A stretch of DNA of 64,000 nucleotides from Roseibium sp. Sym1 (lineage in GTDB: Bacteria; Pseudomonadota; Alphaproteobacteria; Rhizobiales; Stappiaceae). The position numbers were made by a program, and so were the translations under genes. Shown one piece after another: positions 27,853 to 37,820 of this stretch (positions are counted from its first letter, which is position 1; each line of letters opens with the position of its first letter). The notes under the pieces are model-generated. The model made no database searches. It saw only the letters and a program-made list of their open reading frames with translations, and was not told where the DNA came from. The DNA lies in the NCBI RefSeq assembly GCF_027359675.1, contig NZ_CP114788.1, positions 62,001-126,000 on the forward strand, in the 5' to 3' direction.

Positions 27853-28245
27853 GAAAGATTTCCGTTAAGGCAATTAATGGCAACCTTGACCATCAGCCTG
27901 TACCTCAACCTGTTTTTCAAATCTATTCCATGCTCGATCATTCATTTGCCTTGTGAATGTCAAAACCTATTTGCATTTTGCAAATTTTATTTTGCCATTT
28001 TCCGAAACGTAAAGGATCAAGCTAAGATGAGTGTCAAAAGCAACCATATCGCTTCTTTTTCTCTCCCTCAAATCACAAATACGTTTCAGTTAAGAGCAAA
28101 AAATATCTATTCAAATGGCCTTCACGCAAGGATCTTCGCGCGTTGAATTTCGCTAAACTTCGAAAGGCTATACGGTTGTGCAGCGCATTGCTCGTCAACG
28201 GTGGCAAGGCGCAACTCCCTGGTATCGCATCCAATCTTCAGTGTC
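27853..28245. other. AT-rich gene-free interval
   Basis: About 390 nt between two minus-strand genes. The part near 27860-27900 is likely the leader and promoter of the L,D-transpeptidase gene. An open frame on the plus strand (28143-28328) overlaps the end of the next gene and lacks coding character. No RNA gene or repeat was recognised. Confidence 0.4.
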
Positions 28246-28941
28246 CTAATTATGGCCGCGGTGGTCGCGCCAGCTCTTTGGTCTTAAACGTCTACGAAGA
28301 GTTAACCAAAGCAATGGAAGGGCGGTAAATATTCCCAAACCTAGCGTCAACAATTCTGCGGGTTCAATCGGGCCATTCATTGCTTCTGCGCCAAAGTGTG
28401 CAAGAACAAAACTTGCAGGTATTATTCCGGCGATAGTTGCGATGATAAACCGCCATAAATAAAGCCCACTTAGGCCTGCTGCGTAACTCACAGCGTCGAA
28501 AGAAATGAAAGGTATGACTCGGGTTGTAAAGACCGTGATGGTCAGAGCATTTTGAGAACCCAAAAAACCATAGTTTGCGTATTCACCCAAAAGACGAACA
28601 ATCGCATTTCGTCCGAGCTTTCGCGCAATTAAAAACGCAATCGTTGCACCGAGGCAAGAACCGGTTGCAACGTAAATCGTGCCCAGAGTATGCCCGTATG
28701 CAGCTCCAGCAGCGAGTGCGATTGGGGCACTTGGAAGAGGACTGACGACAATAGCTAGCGTCATTAGAGCTATAATGAAAAGTGGTCCCCAGATACCTGA
28801 ATGTTCGACAAGCGTCTTTACAGTTTCTGAGTTAAAATTCTCGAAAAAATTCGGGCGCCACCCAAGAGCAAATAACAGAAAAATGGAACTTAGTGCAATA
28901 GAGGCAACTATTTTTACTATGTTTGATGAACCAGTTTTCAT
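28246..28941 (-). CDS. TVP38/TMEM64 family (VTT domain) membrane protein
   Basis: A 231-residue inner-membrane protein with an N-terminal helix and a VTT/DedA-like core: the re-entrant motif SPLPSAPIALAAGAAYGHTLGT, then GATIAFLIARKLGR and the TRVIPFISFDAVSYAAGLSG segment typical of the TVP38 family. Relatives act in lipid scrambling or envelope homeostasis. The ATG at 28941 has a GGGAG site upstream. It is the third AT-rich cargo gene between the two IS427-like copies. Another VTT protein, fused to rhodanese, occurs at 59.7 kb. Confidence 0.85.
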   Translation of the reverse strand: MKTGSSNIVKIVASIALSSIFLLFALGWRPNFFENFNSETVKTLVEHSGIWGPLFIIALMTLAIVVSPLPSAPIALAAGAAYGHTLGTIYVATGSCLGATIAFLIARKLGRNAIVRLLGEYANYGFLGSQNALTITVFTTRVIPFISFDAVSYAAGLSGLYLWRFIIATIAGIIPASFVLAHFGAEAMNGPIEPAELLTLGLGIFTALPLLWLTLRRRLRPKSWRDHRGHN

Positions 28942-29078
28942 TGTTTTCGCTCCCTTAGATGGTGATATATTAAAAATTGTTTTAACGTTGCCGTGCCCAA
29001 ATGGCCGTACTTTCGATCATCACGTCAAACACGGGTCTCTACAATTTGGAACTTCAATTCGAAGCTCTCTCGTTCAGA

Positions 29079-29236
29079 CACACTTTTCGGACCAACGCGC
29101 GAAGCGATTGTAAAGGGTTTTCCTGGCGCCATAGACATTCGGCGCATCGATCCAGCGACCGCCCGACTTCAAGACATGAATAATGCCGTTTATTACGCTC
29201 ATCATTGAGCCAGAAGAACCCATCAGACATCGTCAA
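29079..29236 (-). pseudogene. Remnant of an IS5-type transposase
   Basis: Minus-strand reading gives MSDGFFWLNDE, the start of an IS5-type orfA, and then, after a deletion and frame change, NGIIHVLKSGGRWIDAP and YGARKTLYNRFARW, which are the next conserved parts of the same protein. About 25-30 expected residues between them are missing and the rest of the transposase is gone. The 28942-29326 interval holds nothing else recognisable. Confidence 0.7.
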
Positions 29237-29323
29237 CTCCTATTCAGGAGCTTGATGATGTGGGGCGTCCGCACATGAAACAACCTCCAGCTGATTTGCA
29301 TATAAATCTTATGGGCCCGAAGC

Positions 29324-29752
29324 CTAGGTGACCGACTCACAAGTTGGCAACCAGATGCGAATTGAAGCGAGTTGGACTGAGGCAAGAAAATTTTCGTCGC
29401 GCTTGCCGTATCGTGTGGCAACGGCCCTGAAGTGTTTGAGTTTGTTGAAGAACCTCTCGACAGCGTTGCGCTGCCGATAGACCCAGGCGCTGAGTGGAAA
29501 TGTTTTGACGCGGTTCGGCATGGCGCGGATGTTGGCCCATGTGCCCCGCGACGCCATTTCGGTGCGCAAGGCATCGCCGTCATAAGCGCGGTCGGCGAGC
29601 AGGATGTGTCCGGCACTGAGGGTTTCGAACATATCGGCGGCCGAGCGTCCGTCGTGGGTCTGGCCCTCGGTCAACTTGAGGCGGATCGGTCGTCCCTCGG
29701 CGTCAACGAGTGCATGGATCTTGGTGGTCAGGCCGCCGCGCGAGCGACCCAT
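29324..29752 (-). CDS. IS427-like transposase, second frame
   Basis: A 142-residue C-terminal part with GRSRGGLTTKIHALVD, the second Asp in LLADRAYDGDALR and the Glu region RNAVERFFNKLKHFRAVATRY. All three DDE residues are present across the two frames, so this copy could be active. The stop codon TAG lies across the element boundary: its first base pairs come with the target TA at 29325-29326. Confidence 0.85.
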   Translation of the reverse strand: MGRSRGGLTTKIHALVDAEGRPIRLKLTEGQTHDGRSAADMFETLSAGHILLADRAYDGDALRTEMASRGTWANIRAMPNRVKTFPLSAWVYRQRNAVERFFNKLKHFRAVATRYGKRDENFLASVQLASIRIWLPTCESVT

Positions 29753-30167
29753 GCAACGGGATCGTTCGTCTTTTTTTGGTCGTTGGCAACATGCTGGTGA
29801 ACGCGGATCGATGAGGAGTCGATCATCTGCACGTCGCCGTCGTAAGCATTTGATATGGCTTCAAGAATGCGCGCCCAATGCCCAGCCTTGCGCCATCGGT
29901 TGAAGCGGTTGACACAGGTCGTGTACGGGCCATAGCGCACCGGTATATCCGCCCAGGGAGCTCCTGTGCGCAACCGCCAGAAGATGCCGTTCAGAACCTT
30001 GCGGTCATCGGCGCGGGGTACTCCTCGCACCTTTGTCGGCAGAAGCGGCTCTATCACAGACCACTCGAAATCCGTCAGATCGAAGCGTGCCATCCTGACC
30101 TCCACTCATTGAGCTCAGTGAATCAGAACTCACGCTCAAAGGGAATCCTGTTTATGAGTATGTGACC
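29327..30167 (-). mobile_element. IS5-family (IS427-like) element, copy B, intact-looking
   Basis: An 841-bp element nearly identical to copy A (25016-25855) and in the same orientation. Its ends are GGTGACCGACTCACAA (from 29327) and the inverted GGTCACATACTCATAA (to 30167). The left flank has TA but the right flank is GA, so no target duplication remains and the ends may have been exchanged by recombination between copies. Confidence 0.85.
29728..30105 (-). CDS. IS427-like transposase, first frame
   Basis: A 125-residue N-terminal part: MARFDLTDFEWSVIEPLLP, GIFWRLRTGAPWADIPVRYGP, and the first catalytic Asp in QMIDSSSIRVHQH. After the run QKKTNDPVAWVARAAA the frame stops; an A-rich slippery stretch near 29768-29775 (AAAAAAAG on the minus strand) suits programmed frameshifting into the second frame. 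Its start may be the Met at residue 5, which matches the usual family start. Confidence 0.85.
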   Translation of the reverse strand: MEVRMARFDLTDFEWSVIEPLLPTKVRGVPRADDRKVLNGIFWRLRTGAPWADIPVRYGPYTTCVNRFNRWRKAGHWARILEAISNAYDGDVQMIDSSSIRVHQHVANDQKKTNDPVAWVARAAA

Positions 30168-30340
30168 GAAAGCATTACGGCTGGCCCTCGTTCGGATGAT
30201 AGACTGCAATCGCAATACGAATTAACCCATTAATAAAGATTACAGAATTGTTAGTTCTGGAATTGTGAGTTTTTGGAAAAGATTGATGAAATTTCTTTGA
30301 CTGCCGAGGGGGGAACTCTCCGGATTAGGGAGGAAAACTG

Positions 30341-31438
30341 ATGGGCGGAAGTTTGGGCGATAGTACGTTGACTGAGGGGGCGCGTATTGAAACGTCTCAG
30401 CGCATGCCATGGGTCGATGCAGCCAAAGGGATCTGCATCATCCTGGTTGTCATGATGTATGCAACGTATAACACAGGCGAACACACCGGGAAGGTTGGGT
30501 TTCTTCACTACGCGATCGGTTTCGCCACACCCTTCCGAATGCCGGAATTCTTTCTCATTTCTGGCCTGTTCCTCTCCAACGTCATTGCCAGACCCTGGCG
30601 GCGTTACGCGGACCGGCGCATCATTCATTACCTTTATTTTTACGGGCTCTGGGCCTTGATCTCTATCTGCCTGAAAATCGGCATTTTCAGCGGGCGGCCA
30701 GATCAGATGTTGCTCGATCTTGCGTGGGCTGTTGTACAACCTTACGGAGTTCTCTGGTTCATCTATATGCTCGCAGTGTTCTCGCTAGCGGCAAAACTAT
30801 TGTGGCGGGTGAATATGCCACATTGGGTGGTCATTTTGGTTGCGGCGGTGCTGCAGATGACAGGTTACGTTTCACCCAGCTATCTCGTTACGCAGTTCTT
30901 CGCCTATTTTGTCTTTTTTTATCTTGGCTACGCCGCAGCTCCGCTGGTCTTCAGGATTGTTGCTTTTTCGGAACGACATTGGCGACTTTCTTTGGTCGGA
31001 CTGGGCATTTGGGCCATTGCGAACTACCTGCTCGTGTTTTCGCCCGGCTATGCCCTTCACCCGGCCGAAATGCAGATGGGTCTTGCAGCTATTCCTCCGG
31101 TCCATTTGTTCCTCGCAGTTGCCGGTACCTTCGCCTTGTGCGTCATGGGCGCGTTGTTTGTGAGGAGCCCGAGGTTCGAATGGCTCAGGTGGATCGGCGA
31201 GCATTCACTGGTCGTCTATGTAGCCTTCACAATTCCCATGTCGATCATTCGCGGGATCTTGCAGTGGAGCGGGCTGATTTCCGATGTCGGCATATTGAGT
31301 GTTGTTGTGTTCGCCGGATCGCTCGTCAGTCCCCTGATCCTTTATTCCCTCGTAAGGTGGACGGGATACGGCACCTTCTTGTTCGAAAGGCCAGGCTGGG
31401 CAAGGATCCCTATAGAAAAGTCGGTCGCGTACAATTAA
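30341..31438 (+). CDS. Acyltransferase family 3 membrane protein
   Basis: A 365-residue protein with about ten hydrophobic segments. The start region RMPWVDAAKGICIILVVMMY and RMPEFFLISGLFLSN belong to the acyltransferase-3 (OafA/YrhL) family, which O-acylates sugars or other envelope components; the usual Arg and His-type catalytic positions are partly visible (PFRMPEF). The ATG at 30341 follows a clear GGAGG. The GC content is back to the plasmid norm here, so this is outside the AT-rich insert. The gene stands alone and faces the methyltransferase gene. Confidence 0.85.
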   Translation: MGGSLGDSTLTEGARIETSQRMPWVDAAKGICIILVVMMYATYNTGEHTGKVGFLHYAIGFATPFRMPEFFLISGLFLSNVIARPWRRYADRRIIHYLYFYGLWALISICLKIGIFSGRPDQMLLDLAWAVVQPYGVLWFIYMLAVFSLAAKLLWRVNMPHWVVILVAAVLQMTGYVSPSYLVTQFFAYFVFFYLGYAAAPLVFRIVAFSERHWRLSLVGLGIWAIANYLLVFSPGYALHPAEMQMGLAAIPPVHLFLAVAGTFALCVMGALFVRSPRFEWLRWIGEHSLVVYVAFTIPMSIIRGILQWSGLISDVGILSVVVFAGSLVSPLILYSLVRWTGYGTFLFERPGWARIPIEKSVAYN

Positions 31439-31547
31439 TTGGCGCCGGAGTACGGCAACAGCGTCTGGAATGCAGCAGTATTTATCGCAAGTTGATAACG
31501 GAGGGTACGCGGATTTCTCTTGGCGCGCGAAACTCCCGGACCAGTTG

Positions 31548-32240
31548 TTATTCCCGCTCGGAGTTCTTGGTAGAGCGTTGACCGCCATTACCAGCTTGCC
31601 TGTCGGAAGTTAAACGGGATGGAACAAAAGCGGGTACGCGGCCTGCATAGGAGTCCCATTCGGATCCGAAACGCGCCCGGCTATCGGCTTCTTCATGGCG
31701 AGCAAGGCGCACGTACATCCAAACCAATATTGGAAACATCACCAGAGTCAGGATGGTCGGCCACTGCACCAGGAAGCCGAACATGATCAGCACAAAACCT
31801 GCATATTGCGGATGGCGCATTCGGGCGTAGGGACCGGCCACGGCCAACCGATCTTTCCTCTGCGCCGCCCAGAGGTGGCGCCAGGCCACAGCGAGGAGCC
31901 AGAAGCCGCACCCAATGAAAATGAAACTGGCGATGTGAAACAGGCCTGCATGCGGATTCGCCTGCCATCCTAAAAGCACTTCCGGGAGATGCCCGCTGAC
32001 ATGGGAATTCCAGTCGACGTCAGGTTCGAAAGTCTGAAGCCAACCTGAAAGCAGATAGATCGTCAGGGGAAAGCCGTACATCTCCGTAAAGAGCGCCAGG
32101 ACGAAAGCACTGAACGCGCCAAGGCTGCGCCAGTCCTGCGCAGTCTTCGGCTTGAAGAAACTGAAGGCAAAGACGATGAAAATCGCCGAGTTGACGAAAA
32201 CCAGCGACCAGAGCCCATAAGATCCGCTGGACGAGATCAA
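31548..32240 (-). CDS. Isoprenylcysteine-carboxyl-methyltransferase-like membrane protein
   Basis: A 230-residue protein with five or six transmembrane helices and the ICMT/PEMT C-terminal signature: GPYARMRHPQYAGFVLIMFGF followed by RHEEADSRARFGSEWDSYAGRVPAF. Bacterial members are membrane methyltransferases of unknown substrate that often neighbour metal-transport genes. The start is a TTG at 32240 with a GGAGAG site upstream. It lies 61 nt downstream of the P-type ATPase gene on the same strand, so the two are probably cotranscribed. Confidence 0.82.
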   Translation of the reverse strand: MISSSGSYGLWSLVFVNSAIFIVFAFSFFKPKTAQDWRSLGAFSAFVLALFTEMYGFPLTIYLLSGWLQTFEPDVDWNSHVSGHLPEVLLGWQANPHAGLFHIASFIFIGCGFWLLAVAWRHLWAAQRKDRLAVAGPYARMRHPQYAGFVLIMFGFLVQWPTILTLVMFPILVWMYVRLARHEEADSRARFGSEWDSYAGRVPAFVPSRLTSDRQAGNGGQRSTKNSERE

Positions 32241-32301
32241 CAGGCTCTCCAGTGCCGGGGTTCTTCGACGACGAGAGGCTGCCGGCTATTCGCTTTCCGT
32301 A

Positions 32302-34689
32302 TCAGATTTTTGCTCCTCTCAGGCGCAGCGCATTGAGCACCACGGAAATGGATGATGCGCTCATGGCAAAAGCGGCGAACATCGGGCTGATAAGGATACC
32401 GAAAACAGGATAAAGCACGCCTGCCGCGACCGGCACGCCCAACGCATTATAGATCAGGGCGAAGAACAGGTTCTGCCGGATGTTGCGCATGGTGGCGCGT
32501 GAGAGTCTGCGGGCGCGCACGATGCCGTCGAGATTGCCTTTGACCAGCGTGAAACCGGCCGATTCAATGGCCACGTCCGCGCCGGTGCCCATGGCAATGC
32601 CCACATCGGCCTGCGCCAGGGCAGGGGCGTCATTCACCCCGTCACCGGCCATGGCGACCTTGCGTCCCGCCGTTTGCAGTTCCTTGATGATGCGTGCCTT
32701 GTCCTCGGGCAGGACGTCCGCGCGGATTTCATCGATGCCGAGCCGCGCGGCGACCGCTTTCGCCGTCCGTTCGTTGTCGCCGGTCGCCATGATGATGCGG
32801 AAACCAAGCTCATGCAGCGCCTTCAGCGCAGCGGGAGTGGTCTCCTTGACCGGATCGGCGACACTGACGAGACCGGCGACCGTGCCCTCGAGCACGACGA
32901 ACATCACGGTTTCGCCTTCGTCGCGCCGGGCGTTCGCCTTGTCTGCCAGTGCGGTGACCTGGAGCCCGAGTTCCTCCATCAGCTTCAGATTGCCGAGAGC
33001 GACGCTCTTGCCGTCGACCGTACCCTTGACGCCCTTGCCGGTGACGGCCTCGAAGTCTTCGGCCTCGCCCAACTGTACGCCGCGGTCTTCCGCGCCGGCG
33101 ACGATTGCTTCAGCCAGCGGATGTTCCGATCCCCTTTCAAGGGTAGCGGCAAGACGCAATACCTCCTGCTCGTCATGGCCATCCTCCGGGAGCACGGCCA
33201 CCAGCCGGGGCTTGCCCTCGGTCAGCGTCCCGGTCTTGTCGACGATCAAGGTGTCGACCTTCTCGAAGCGTTCCAGTGCTTCCGCGTTCTTGATCAGCAC
33301 GCCTGTCTGCGCGCCGCGTCCGGTTGCTGTCATGATCGACATGGGCGTGGCAAGGCCGAGGGCGCAAGGACAGGCGATGATGAGGACGGCCACGGCGGCG
33401 ATCAGGGCGTAGGACAGGGCAGGGGCCGGTCCCCACAGCGCCCAGCCGATGAACGCGAGAACCGCGATGCCGATGACCGTCGGGACGAACCAGCCGGCAA
33501 CCTTGTCGGCGTATTTCTGGATCGGCGCGCGGCTGCGCTGCGCGTTTGCGACCATTTCGACGATCTGGCTGAGCATGGTGTCGGCGCCGACGCGCGTTGC
33601 CTCCATGATCAGGCTGCCCGTGCCGTTGATGGTCGCTCCGGTCACCGGATCGCCGGGTGTCTTTTCGACCGGCACCGGTTCGCCCGAGATCATGCTTTCG
33701 TCGACCGATGAACGGCCGTCGGTCACCACGCCGTCGACCGGCACCTTGTCGCCGGGGCGCACACGCAGACGGTCGCCGATCTGGACATCCTCCAGCGGGA
33801 CCTCTTCCTCGCTGCCATCGGAGCGGATTACCCGCGCGGTCTTCGCGGCCATGTCCAGAAGCGCCTTGATGGCCTTGCCGGTGCCCTCTCTCGCGCGCAG
33901 TTCCATGACCTGGCCGAGAAGCACCAGGACCACGATGACGGCGGCCGCCTCGAAATAGACGCCGACATGACCCTCGGCGTCCCGGAACCCGTCGGGAAAG
34001 ATCCCCGGAGCCAGAACCGCAACGACGCTGAAGGTCCAGGCGGCCATGACACCCATGCCGATGAGCGAGAACATGTTGAGATTGAGCGAACGGAACGAAT
34101 TCCAGCCGCGGGTGAGGAAAGGCCAGCCGCACCACAATACGACGGGTGTTCCCAGGACCAATTCGATCCAGAGCGTTATCCGCTCGCCGAAGATATCGCG
34201 CACGCCCGACAGGCCCACATAGGGTCCCATGGTGAAGACGAGCAGGGGAACGGTCAGGACAGCGCCGACCCATAGCCGGTGTGTGAAATCCACGAGTTCC
34301 GGGTTCGGCCCCTCGTCGGCCATCGCCGCGTTTTCAAGTTCCAGTCCCATGCCGCAGATCGGGCAGGATCCCGGTTCGGTGCGGCGGACTTCCGGGTGCA
34401 TCGGGCAGGTATAGACAGATCCCGAATATCCCGCCGGCACAGTATCGTATTGGCCGCCTTTTCCGGACGGCGCGTCACCGGTCGCGTGGGCATGATGGTG
34501 ACCGTGACCATGACCGTGATGGTGCTGGCCGGCTTCGCCCTCTGGAACCAGATGCATCCCGCATTTCGGACAGTCGCCGGGTTCCGGTTGCCTTATCTCC
34601 GGATGCATGGGGCAGGTGTAAACCATCTCGGCCCCATGCCCGGACGTCGTGGTCGGGGCATGGGAGTCACGGGTCTCATAGGACGACAT
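32302..34689 (-). CDS. Heavy-metal (Cu/Ag-type) P1B ATPase, copy 1
   Basis: A 795-residue metal-exporting P-type ATPase. The N terminus has two heavy-metal-binding (YHS-like) modules with TCPMHPE at 25-31 and 94-100, separated by a His-rich linker ([14 protein letters not shown], about 56-69), instead of HMA domains. The core has the CPC membrane motif [12 protein letters not shown], the phosphorylation motif [15 protein letters not shown] and [13 protein letters not shown] with this N terminus fits Cu+ or Ag+ export. The ATG at 34689 follows GGAGAGAA. A close paralogue is encoded at 60859-63222. It sits downstream of copZ but behind a terminator. Confidence 0.93.
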   Translation of the reverse strand: MSSYETRDSHAPTTTSGHGAEMVYTCPMHPEIRQPEPGDCPKCGMHLVPEGEAGQHHHGHGHGHHHAHATGDAPSGKGGQYDTVPAGYSGSVYTCPMHPEVRRTEPGSCPICGMGLELENAAMADEGPNPELVDFTHRLWVGAVLTVPLLVFTMGPYVGLSGVRDIFGERITLWIELVLGTPVVLWCGWPFLTRGWNSFRSLNLNMFSLIGMGVMAAWTFSVVAVLAPGIFPDGFRDAEGHVGVYFEAAAVIVVLVLLGQVMELRAREGTGKAIKALLDMAAKTARVIRSDGSEEEVPLEDVQIGDRLRVRPGDKVPVDGVVTDGRSSVDESMISGEPVPVEKTPGDPVTGATINGTGSLIMEATRVGADTMLSQIVEMVANAQRSRAPIQKYADKVAGWFVPTVIGIAVLAFIGWALWGPAPALSYALIAAVAVLIIACPCALGLATPMSIMTATGRGAQTGVLIKNAEALERFEKVDTLIVDKTGTLTEGKPRLVAVLPEDGHDEQEVLRLAATLERGSEHPLAEAIVAGAEDRGVQLGEAEDFEAVTGKGVKGTVDGKSVALGNLKLMEELGLQVTALADKANARRDEGETVMFVVLEGTVAGLVSVADPVKETTPAALKALHELGFRIIMATGDNERTAKAVAARLGIDEIRADVLPEDKARIIKELQTAGRKVAMAGDGVNDAPALAQADVGIAMGTGADVAIESAGFTLVKGNLDGIVRARRLSRATMRNIRQNLFFALIYNALGVPVAAGVLYPVFGILISPMFAAFAMSASSISVVLNALRLRGAKI

Positions 34690-34854
34690 TTCGGGTTCTC
34701 TCCGATTTTCGATGCGCCGGCCGAGGCGTTCGGGACAAGCAGGGCGTTCCGCTTTAGCTCGATATGACGGGCTTTGCTGCCAGGGCCACAAACGTTCCGA
34801 ACGGGTAGCGGGCCGAAATCACTGTAACGGATAATAGCGCCCTTGCCGGGCTGG

Positions 34855-34883
34855 AAAAGGCCGCATGGTGATACCATACGGCC
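34855..34883 (-). terminator. Rho-independent terminator after copZ
   Basis: On the minus strand, a stem GGCCG-t-ATGGT / ACCAT-g-CGGCC (34883-34859) with a 3-base loop is followed by TTTT (34858-34855). It lies 55 nt past the copZ stop and so separates copZ from the downstream P-type ATPase, at least partly. Confidence 0.72.
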
Positions 34884-34937
34884 AAAGACAGGCCCTGCCG
34901 ACAGGTCTTACCGTTCGATCCTGCGGTGCAGGTGGAA

Positions 34938-35144
34938 TCACAACGCCGACTGGGCCGGTGAGGCTTCATACCCGGCCGTCTTCAGAGCGGCCATGACCTG
35001 ATCGGCAGAGAGCTGGCTTTCGACCGAAACGATCCTGTTTTCCATATCGAAGTCCAGTTGCGCCGATCCGTCGGCGCCCTTGACGGACGTGTCGATAGCC
35101 GCCTTACAGTGGCCGCAGCTCATATCGGGTACGTGAAATCTCAT
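34938..35144 (-). CDS. copZ: Copper chaperone CopZ (HMA domain)
   Basis: A 68-residue cytosolic copper chaperone made of one HMA domain. The metal site is MSCGHC (Cys10 and Cys13), near the N terminus as usual, and the fold pattern ends with MAALKTAGYEA. It hands Cu+ to CopA. AAAGGAGC precedes the ATG. It diverges from copA across a 154-nt region with one CueR-type operator for each direction, so both genes should respond together to copper. Confidence 0.92.
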   Translation of the reverse strand: MRFHVPDMSCGHCKAAIDTSVKGADGSAQLDFDMENRIVSVESQLSADQVMAALKTAGYEASPAQSAL

Positions 35145-35172
35145 GGCAGTGCTCCTTTGCTGGAATTTTTCG

Positions 35173-35203
35173 AATATGGAGTTTCCAGTTGGTGGAAGGT
35201 CAA
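35173..35203 (-). promoter_or_regulatory. CueR-type promoter/operator for copZ
   Basis: Minus strand: -35 TTGACC (35203-35198), a 19-base spacer containing the dyad TTCCACCAACTGGAA, and -10 CATATT (35178-35173). A 19-bp spacer with the ACCTTCC...GGAA dyad is diagnostic of MerR/CueR-activated copper promoters. Confidence 0.8.
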
Positions 35204-35240
35204 GATCCGGGACCCGTTCAAAATTTTATTTCTGCCAGCC

Positions 35241-35271
35241 TTGACCTTCCAGTAACTGGAAACCCTATTTT
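35241..35271 (+). promoter_or_regulatory. CueR-type promoter/operator for copA
   Basis: Plus strand: -35 TTGACC (35241-35246), a 19-base spacer with TTCCAGTAACTGGAA, and -10 TATTTT (35266-35271), 27 nt before the copA ATG. It mirrors the copZ operator. A further inverted repeat, ATTTTCG/CGAAAAT (35267-35288), overlaps the -10 and leader. Confidence 0.85.
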
Positions 35272-35298
35272 CGTGGAAATTCGAAAATCGGAGACGAC

Positions 35299-37809
35299 AT
35301 GTCCAGCGAAACCCATGCAACACTTTCCATCGAAGGAATGTCCTGTGCATCTTGCGTCGGGCGCGTGGATCGCGCTTTGGCCGTTCTGGAAGGCGTGAGC
35401 GATGTATCGGTCAACCTGGCCAGCGAAACCGCCCAGTTGACGGCTGACGGGCCGGAGCGGCTGATGACCGCGGCAAAGCGCCTTGATGAACTCGGGTATC
35501 CCGCACGCCGCGCCAGTGTGACGCTGAACGTTGGCTCCATGTCCTGCGCGTCCTGTGTCGGACGGGTGGACCGGGCGCTGTCCGCGGTCCCCGGCGTAAC
35601 CGAGGTGAACGTCAACCTCGCCTCCGAGACGGCAAGTGTCACCTACCTGGAAGGCATGACCGGTCCCGCTGCATTGGCGGCTGCTGCGACGGCTGCCGGA
35701 TATCCAGCGGAGGTTGCCGAAGCGAGTGCCACCCAGGACCGTACAGCCCGCAAGGAGGAGGAGGCCCGGGCGCTTGCCCGCCGGGTGGTCCTGGCCGCTA
35801 TGCTGGCGCTGCCTGTCTTCCTGATGGAAATGGGCAGTCACGTGATCCCGGGGATGCACGACCTGATCGGGCACACCATCGGACATCGGACAAGCTGGCT
35901 GATCCAGTTCGCCCTGACGACCGCGGTCCTTGCCGGGCCGGGCCGTGCTTTCTATCTCAAGGGTATTCCGGCGCTTCTCAAGGGCGCCCCGGACATGAAC
36001 AGCCTCGTCGCCGTCGGCACGGCGGCGGCCTATGCCTATTCCGTGATTGCCACCTTCTTTCCGGTACTGCTGCCGGATGCGGTCAGGTCGGTCTATTACG
36101 AGGCCGCTGCTGTGATCGTCGTGCTGATCCTGTTCGGACGGTTTCTGGAGGCGCGCGCCAAGGGCCGCACCGGAGCGGCAATCCAGAAGCTGCTCGGTCT
36201 TCAGGTTCGAACCGCGCGGGTTCTGCGCGATGGCGAACCGGTTGAACTGTCAATTGAAGACCTGCATGCGGGCGACATCGTCGTCGTCCGGCCGGGAGAA
36301 CGCATCGCCGTCGACGGCGAGGTGACGGAAGGCGAAAGCCACGTCGATGAAAGCATGATCACCGGTGAACCGGTGCCAGTTGCCAAGACGCTGGGGGCCG
36401 GCGTCACTGGCGGAACTGTGAACGGGGCGGGGGCCTTTCAGTTCCGCGCCACCCGGGTCGGGGCCGACACCACACTTGCGCAGATCATCCGGATGGTCGA
36501 AGAGGCGCAAGGGGCCAAGCTGCCGATCCAGGGGCTCGTGGATCGCATCACCCTCTGGTTTGTCCCGGTGGTCATGTCCGTTGCGGCGCTGACGGTGCTG
36601 GTGTGGCTAATCCTCGGTCCCAGTCCCGCGTTGACGCTGGCGCTGGTCGCGGGCGTGTCCGTGCTGATCATTGCCTGTCCCTGCGCCATGGGCCTGGCCA
36701 CGCCGACGTCGATCATGGTCGGCACTGGCCGCGCGGCCGAGATGGGCGTGTTGTTCAGAAAGGGCGATGCCCTGCAGCAACTGACCGCGGTCGAGGTCGT
36801 CGCGCTCGACAAGACCGGCACAGTGACCGAAGGCCGGCCGGAGCTGACCGATCTTGTCCTCGCCCAAGGATTTGACCGCGATGACGTTTTGGCGCGGGTC
36901 GCGGCGGTCGAGGACCGGTCGGAACACCCGATTGCCGCCGCCATCGTGCGGGCGGCGCGCGGCGAAGGCGTCGCGCAGGTCGGCGTCGCGGACTTCACCT
37001 CGATCACCGGTTACGGCGTTCAGGCGACCGCCGGTGGAGCGCAGGTGATCGTTGGCGCGGACCGCCTGATGAGCCGCGAGGGTATCGACCTGGGGCCGTT
37101 GGCGGAGATTGAAACCGACCTGGCCAGGCGCGGCCGGACCGCGCTCTTTGCCGCTATCGATGGCCGGATTGCCGCGGTTATGGGCGTTGCGGACCCGGTG
37201 AAGCCTGCAAGCCGCGCCGCGATTGCGGCCCTTCATGCACAAGGGCTTCAGGTCGCCATGATCACCGGCGACAAGCGAGAAACGGCCGAGGCCATTGCCG
37301 TGGAGACGGGCATCGACCATGTCGTCGCCGGCGTCCTGCCCGAAGGCAAGGTTGCCGCCCTTCAGAAGCTGCGCGGGGTTGGCCGGAAGATCGCCTTTGT
37401 CGGCGACGGCATCAACGATGCGCCCGCGCTCGCCCATGCGGACGTGGGCATCGCCATCGGCACCGGCACGGATGTGGCCATCGAATCCGCCGATGTCGTG
37501 CTGATGTCGGGCGACTTGCGCGGCGTGGTCAATGCGTTCGAAGTGTCGAAGCGGACCATGACCAATATCCGGGAAAACCTGTTCTGGGCATTCGGTTACA
37601 ATACCGCGTTGATCCCGGTCGCCGCCGGCGTGCTTTACCCGGCCTTCGGGCTCCTACTGTCACCGGTTCTCGCCGCCGCCGCCATGGCCCTATCCTCGGT
37701 CTTCGTACTGACGAACGCACTGCGCCTTCGCCGGATCAAGCCTCCGATGGACGAAAAGGAAACGCCGGCACCGCAAGTAGCAGCTTTATTGGCGGAAGCG
37801 GCCGAATAA
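35299..37809 (+). CDS. copA: CopA, Cu+-exporting P1B-type ATPase
   Basis: An 836-residue copper exporter. Two N-terminal HMA domains carry GMSCASC (Cys16/Cys19) and SMSCASC (Cys83/Cys86). Eight membrane helices follow, with the Cu+ motif CPC at about 460-462 ([12 protein letters not shown]), phosphorylated Asp near 504 in [15 protein letters not shown] and [14 protein letters not shown]. The conserved late-helix motifs of P1B-1 ATPases ([20 protein letters not shown]) are present. It is followed 11 nt later by cueR, forming a classic copA-cueR operon under its own CueR-type promoter. Confidence 0.96.
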   Translation: MSSETHATLSIEGMSCASCVGRVDRALAVLEGVSDVSVNLASETAQLTADGPERLMTAAKRLDELGYPARRASVTLNVGSMSCASCVGRVDRALSAVPGVTEVNVNLASETASVTYLEGMTGPAALAAAATAAGYPAEVAEASATQDRTARKEEEARALARRVVLAAMLALPVFLMEMGSHVIPGMHDLIGHTIGHRTSWLIQFALTTAVLAGPGRAFYLKGIPALLKGAPDMNSLVAVGTAAAYAYSVIATFFPVLLPDAVRSVYYEAAAVIVVLILFGRFLEARAKGRTGAAIQKLLGLQVRTARVLRDGEPVELSIEDLHAGDIVVVRPGERIAVDGEVTEGESHVDESMITGEPVPVAKTLGAGVTGGTVNGAGAFQFRATRVGADTTLAQIIRMVEEAQGAKLPIQGLVDRITLWFVPVVMSVAALTVLVWLILGPSPALTLALVAGVSVLIIACPCAMGLATPTSIMVGTGRAAEMGVLFRKGDALQQLTAVEVVALDKTGTVTEGRPELTDLVLAQGFDRDDVLARVAAVEDRSEHPIAAAIVRAARGEGVAQVGVADFTSITGYGVQATAGGAQVIVGADRLMSREGIDLGPLAEIETDLARRGRTALFAAIDGRIAAVMGVADPVKPASRAAIAALHAQGLQVAMITGDKRETAEAIAVETGIDHVVAGVLPEGKVAALQKLRGVGRKIAFVGDGINDAPALAHADVGIAIGTGTDVAIESADVVLMSGDLRGVVNAFEVSKRTMTNIRENLFWAFGYNTALIPVAAGVLYPAFGLLLSPVLAAAAMALSSVFVLTNALRLRRIKPPMDEKETPAPQVAALLAEAAE

Positions 37810-37820
37810 GGGAGAGCATT

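Noticed and set aside
28143..28328. A 61-codon plus-strand frame overlapping the end of the VTT gene.
   Set aside because: No coding character or ribosome-binding site, and it overlaps the 3' end of a well-supported gene on the other strand.
32674..34275. Long open frames antisense or out of frame inside the P-type ATPase gene (up to about 360 codons); the same happens inside copA and the second ATPase.
   Set aside because: They follow from high GC and strong third-position bias of the real gene; they have no ribosome-binding sites or recognisable domains.
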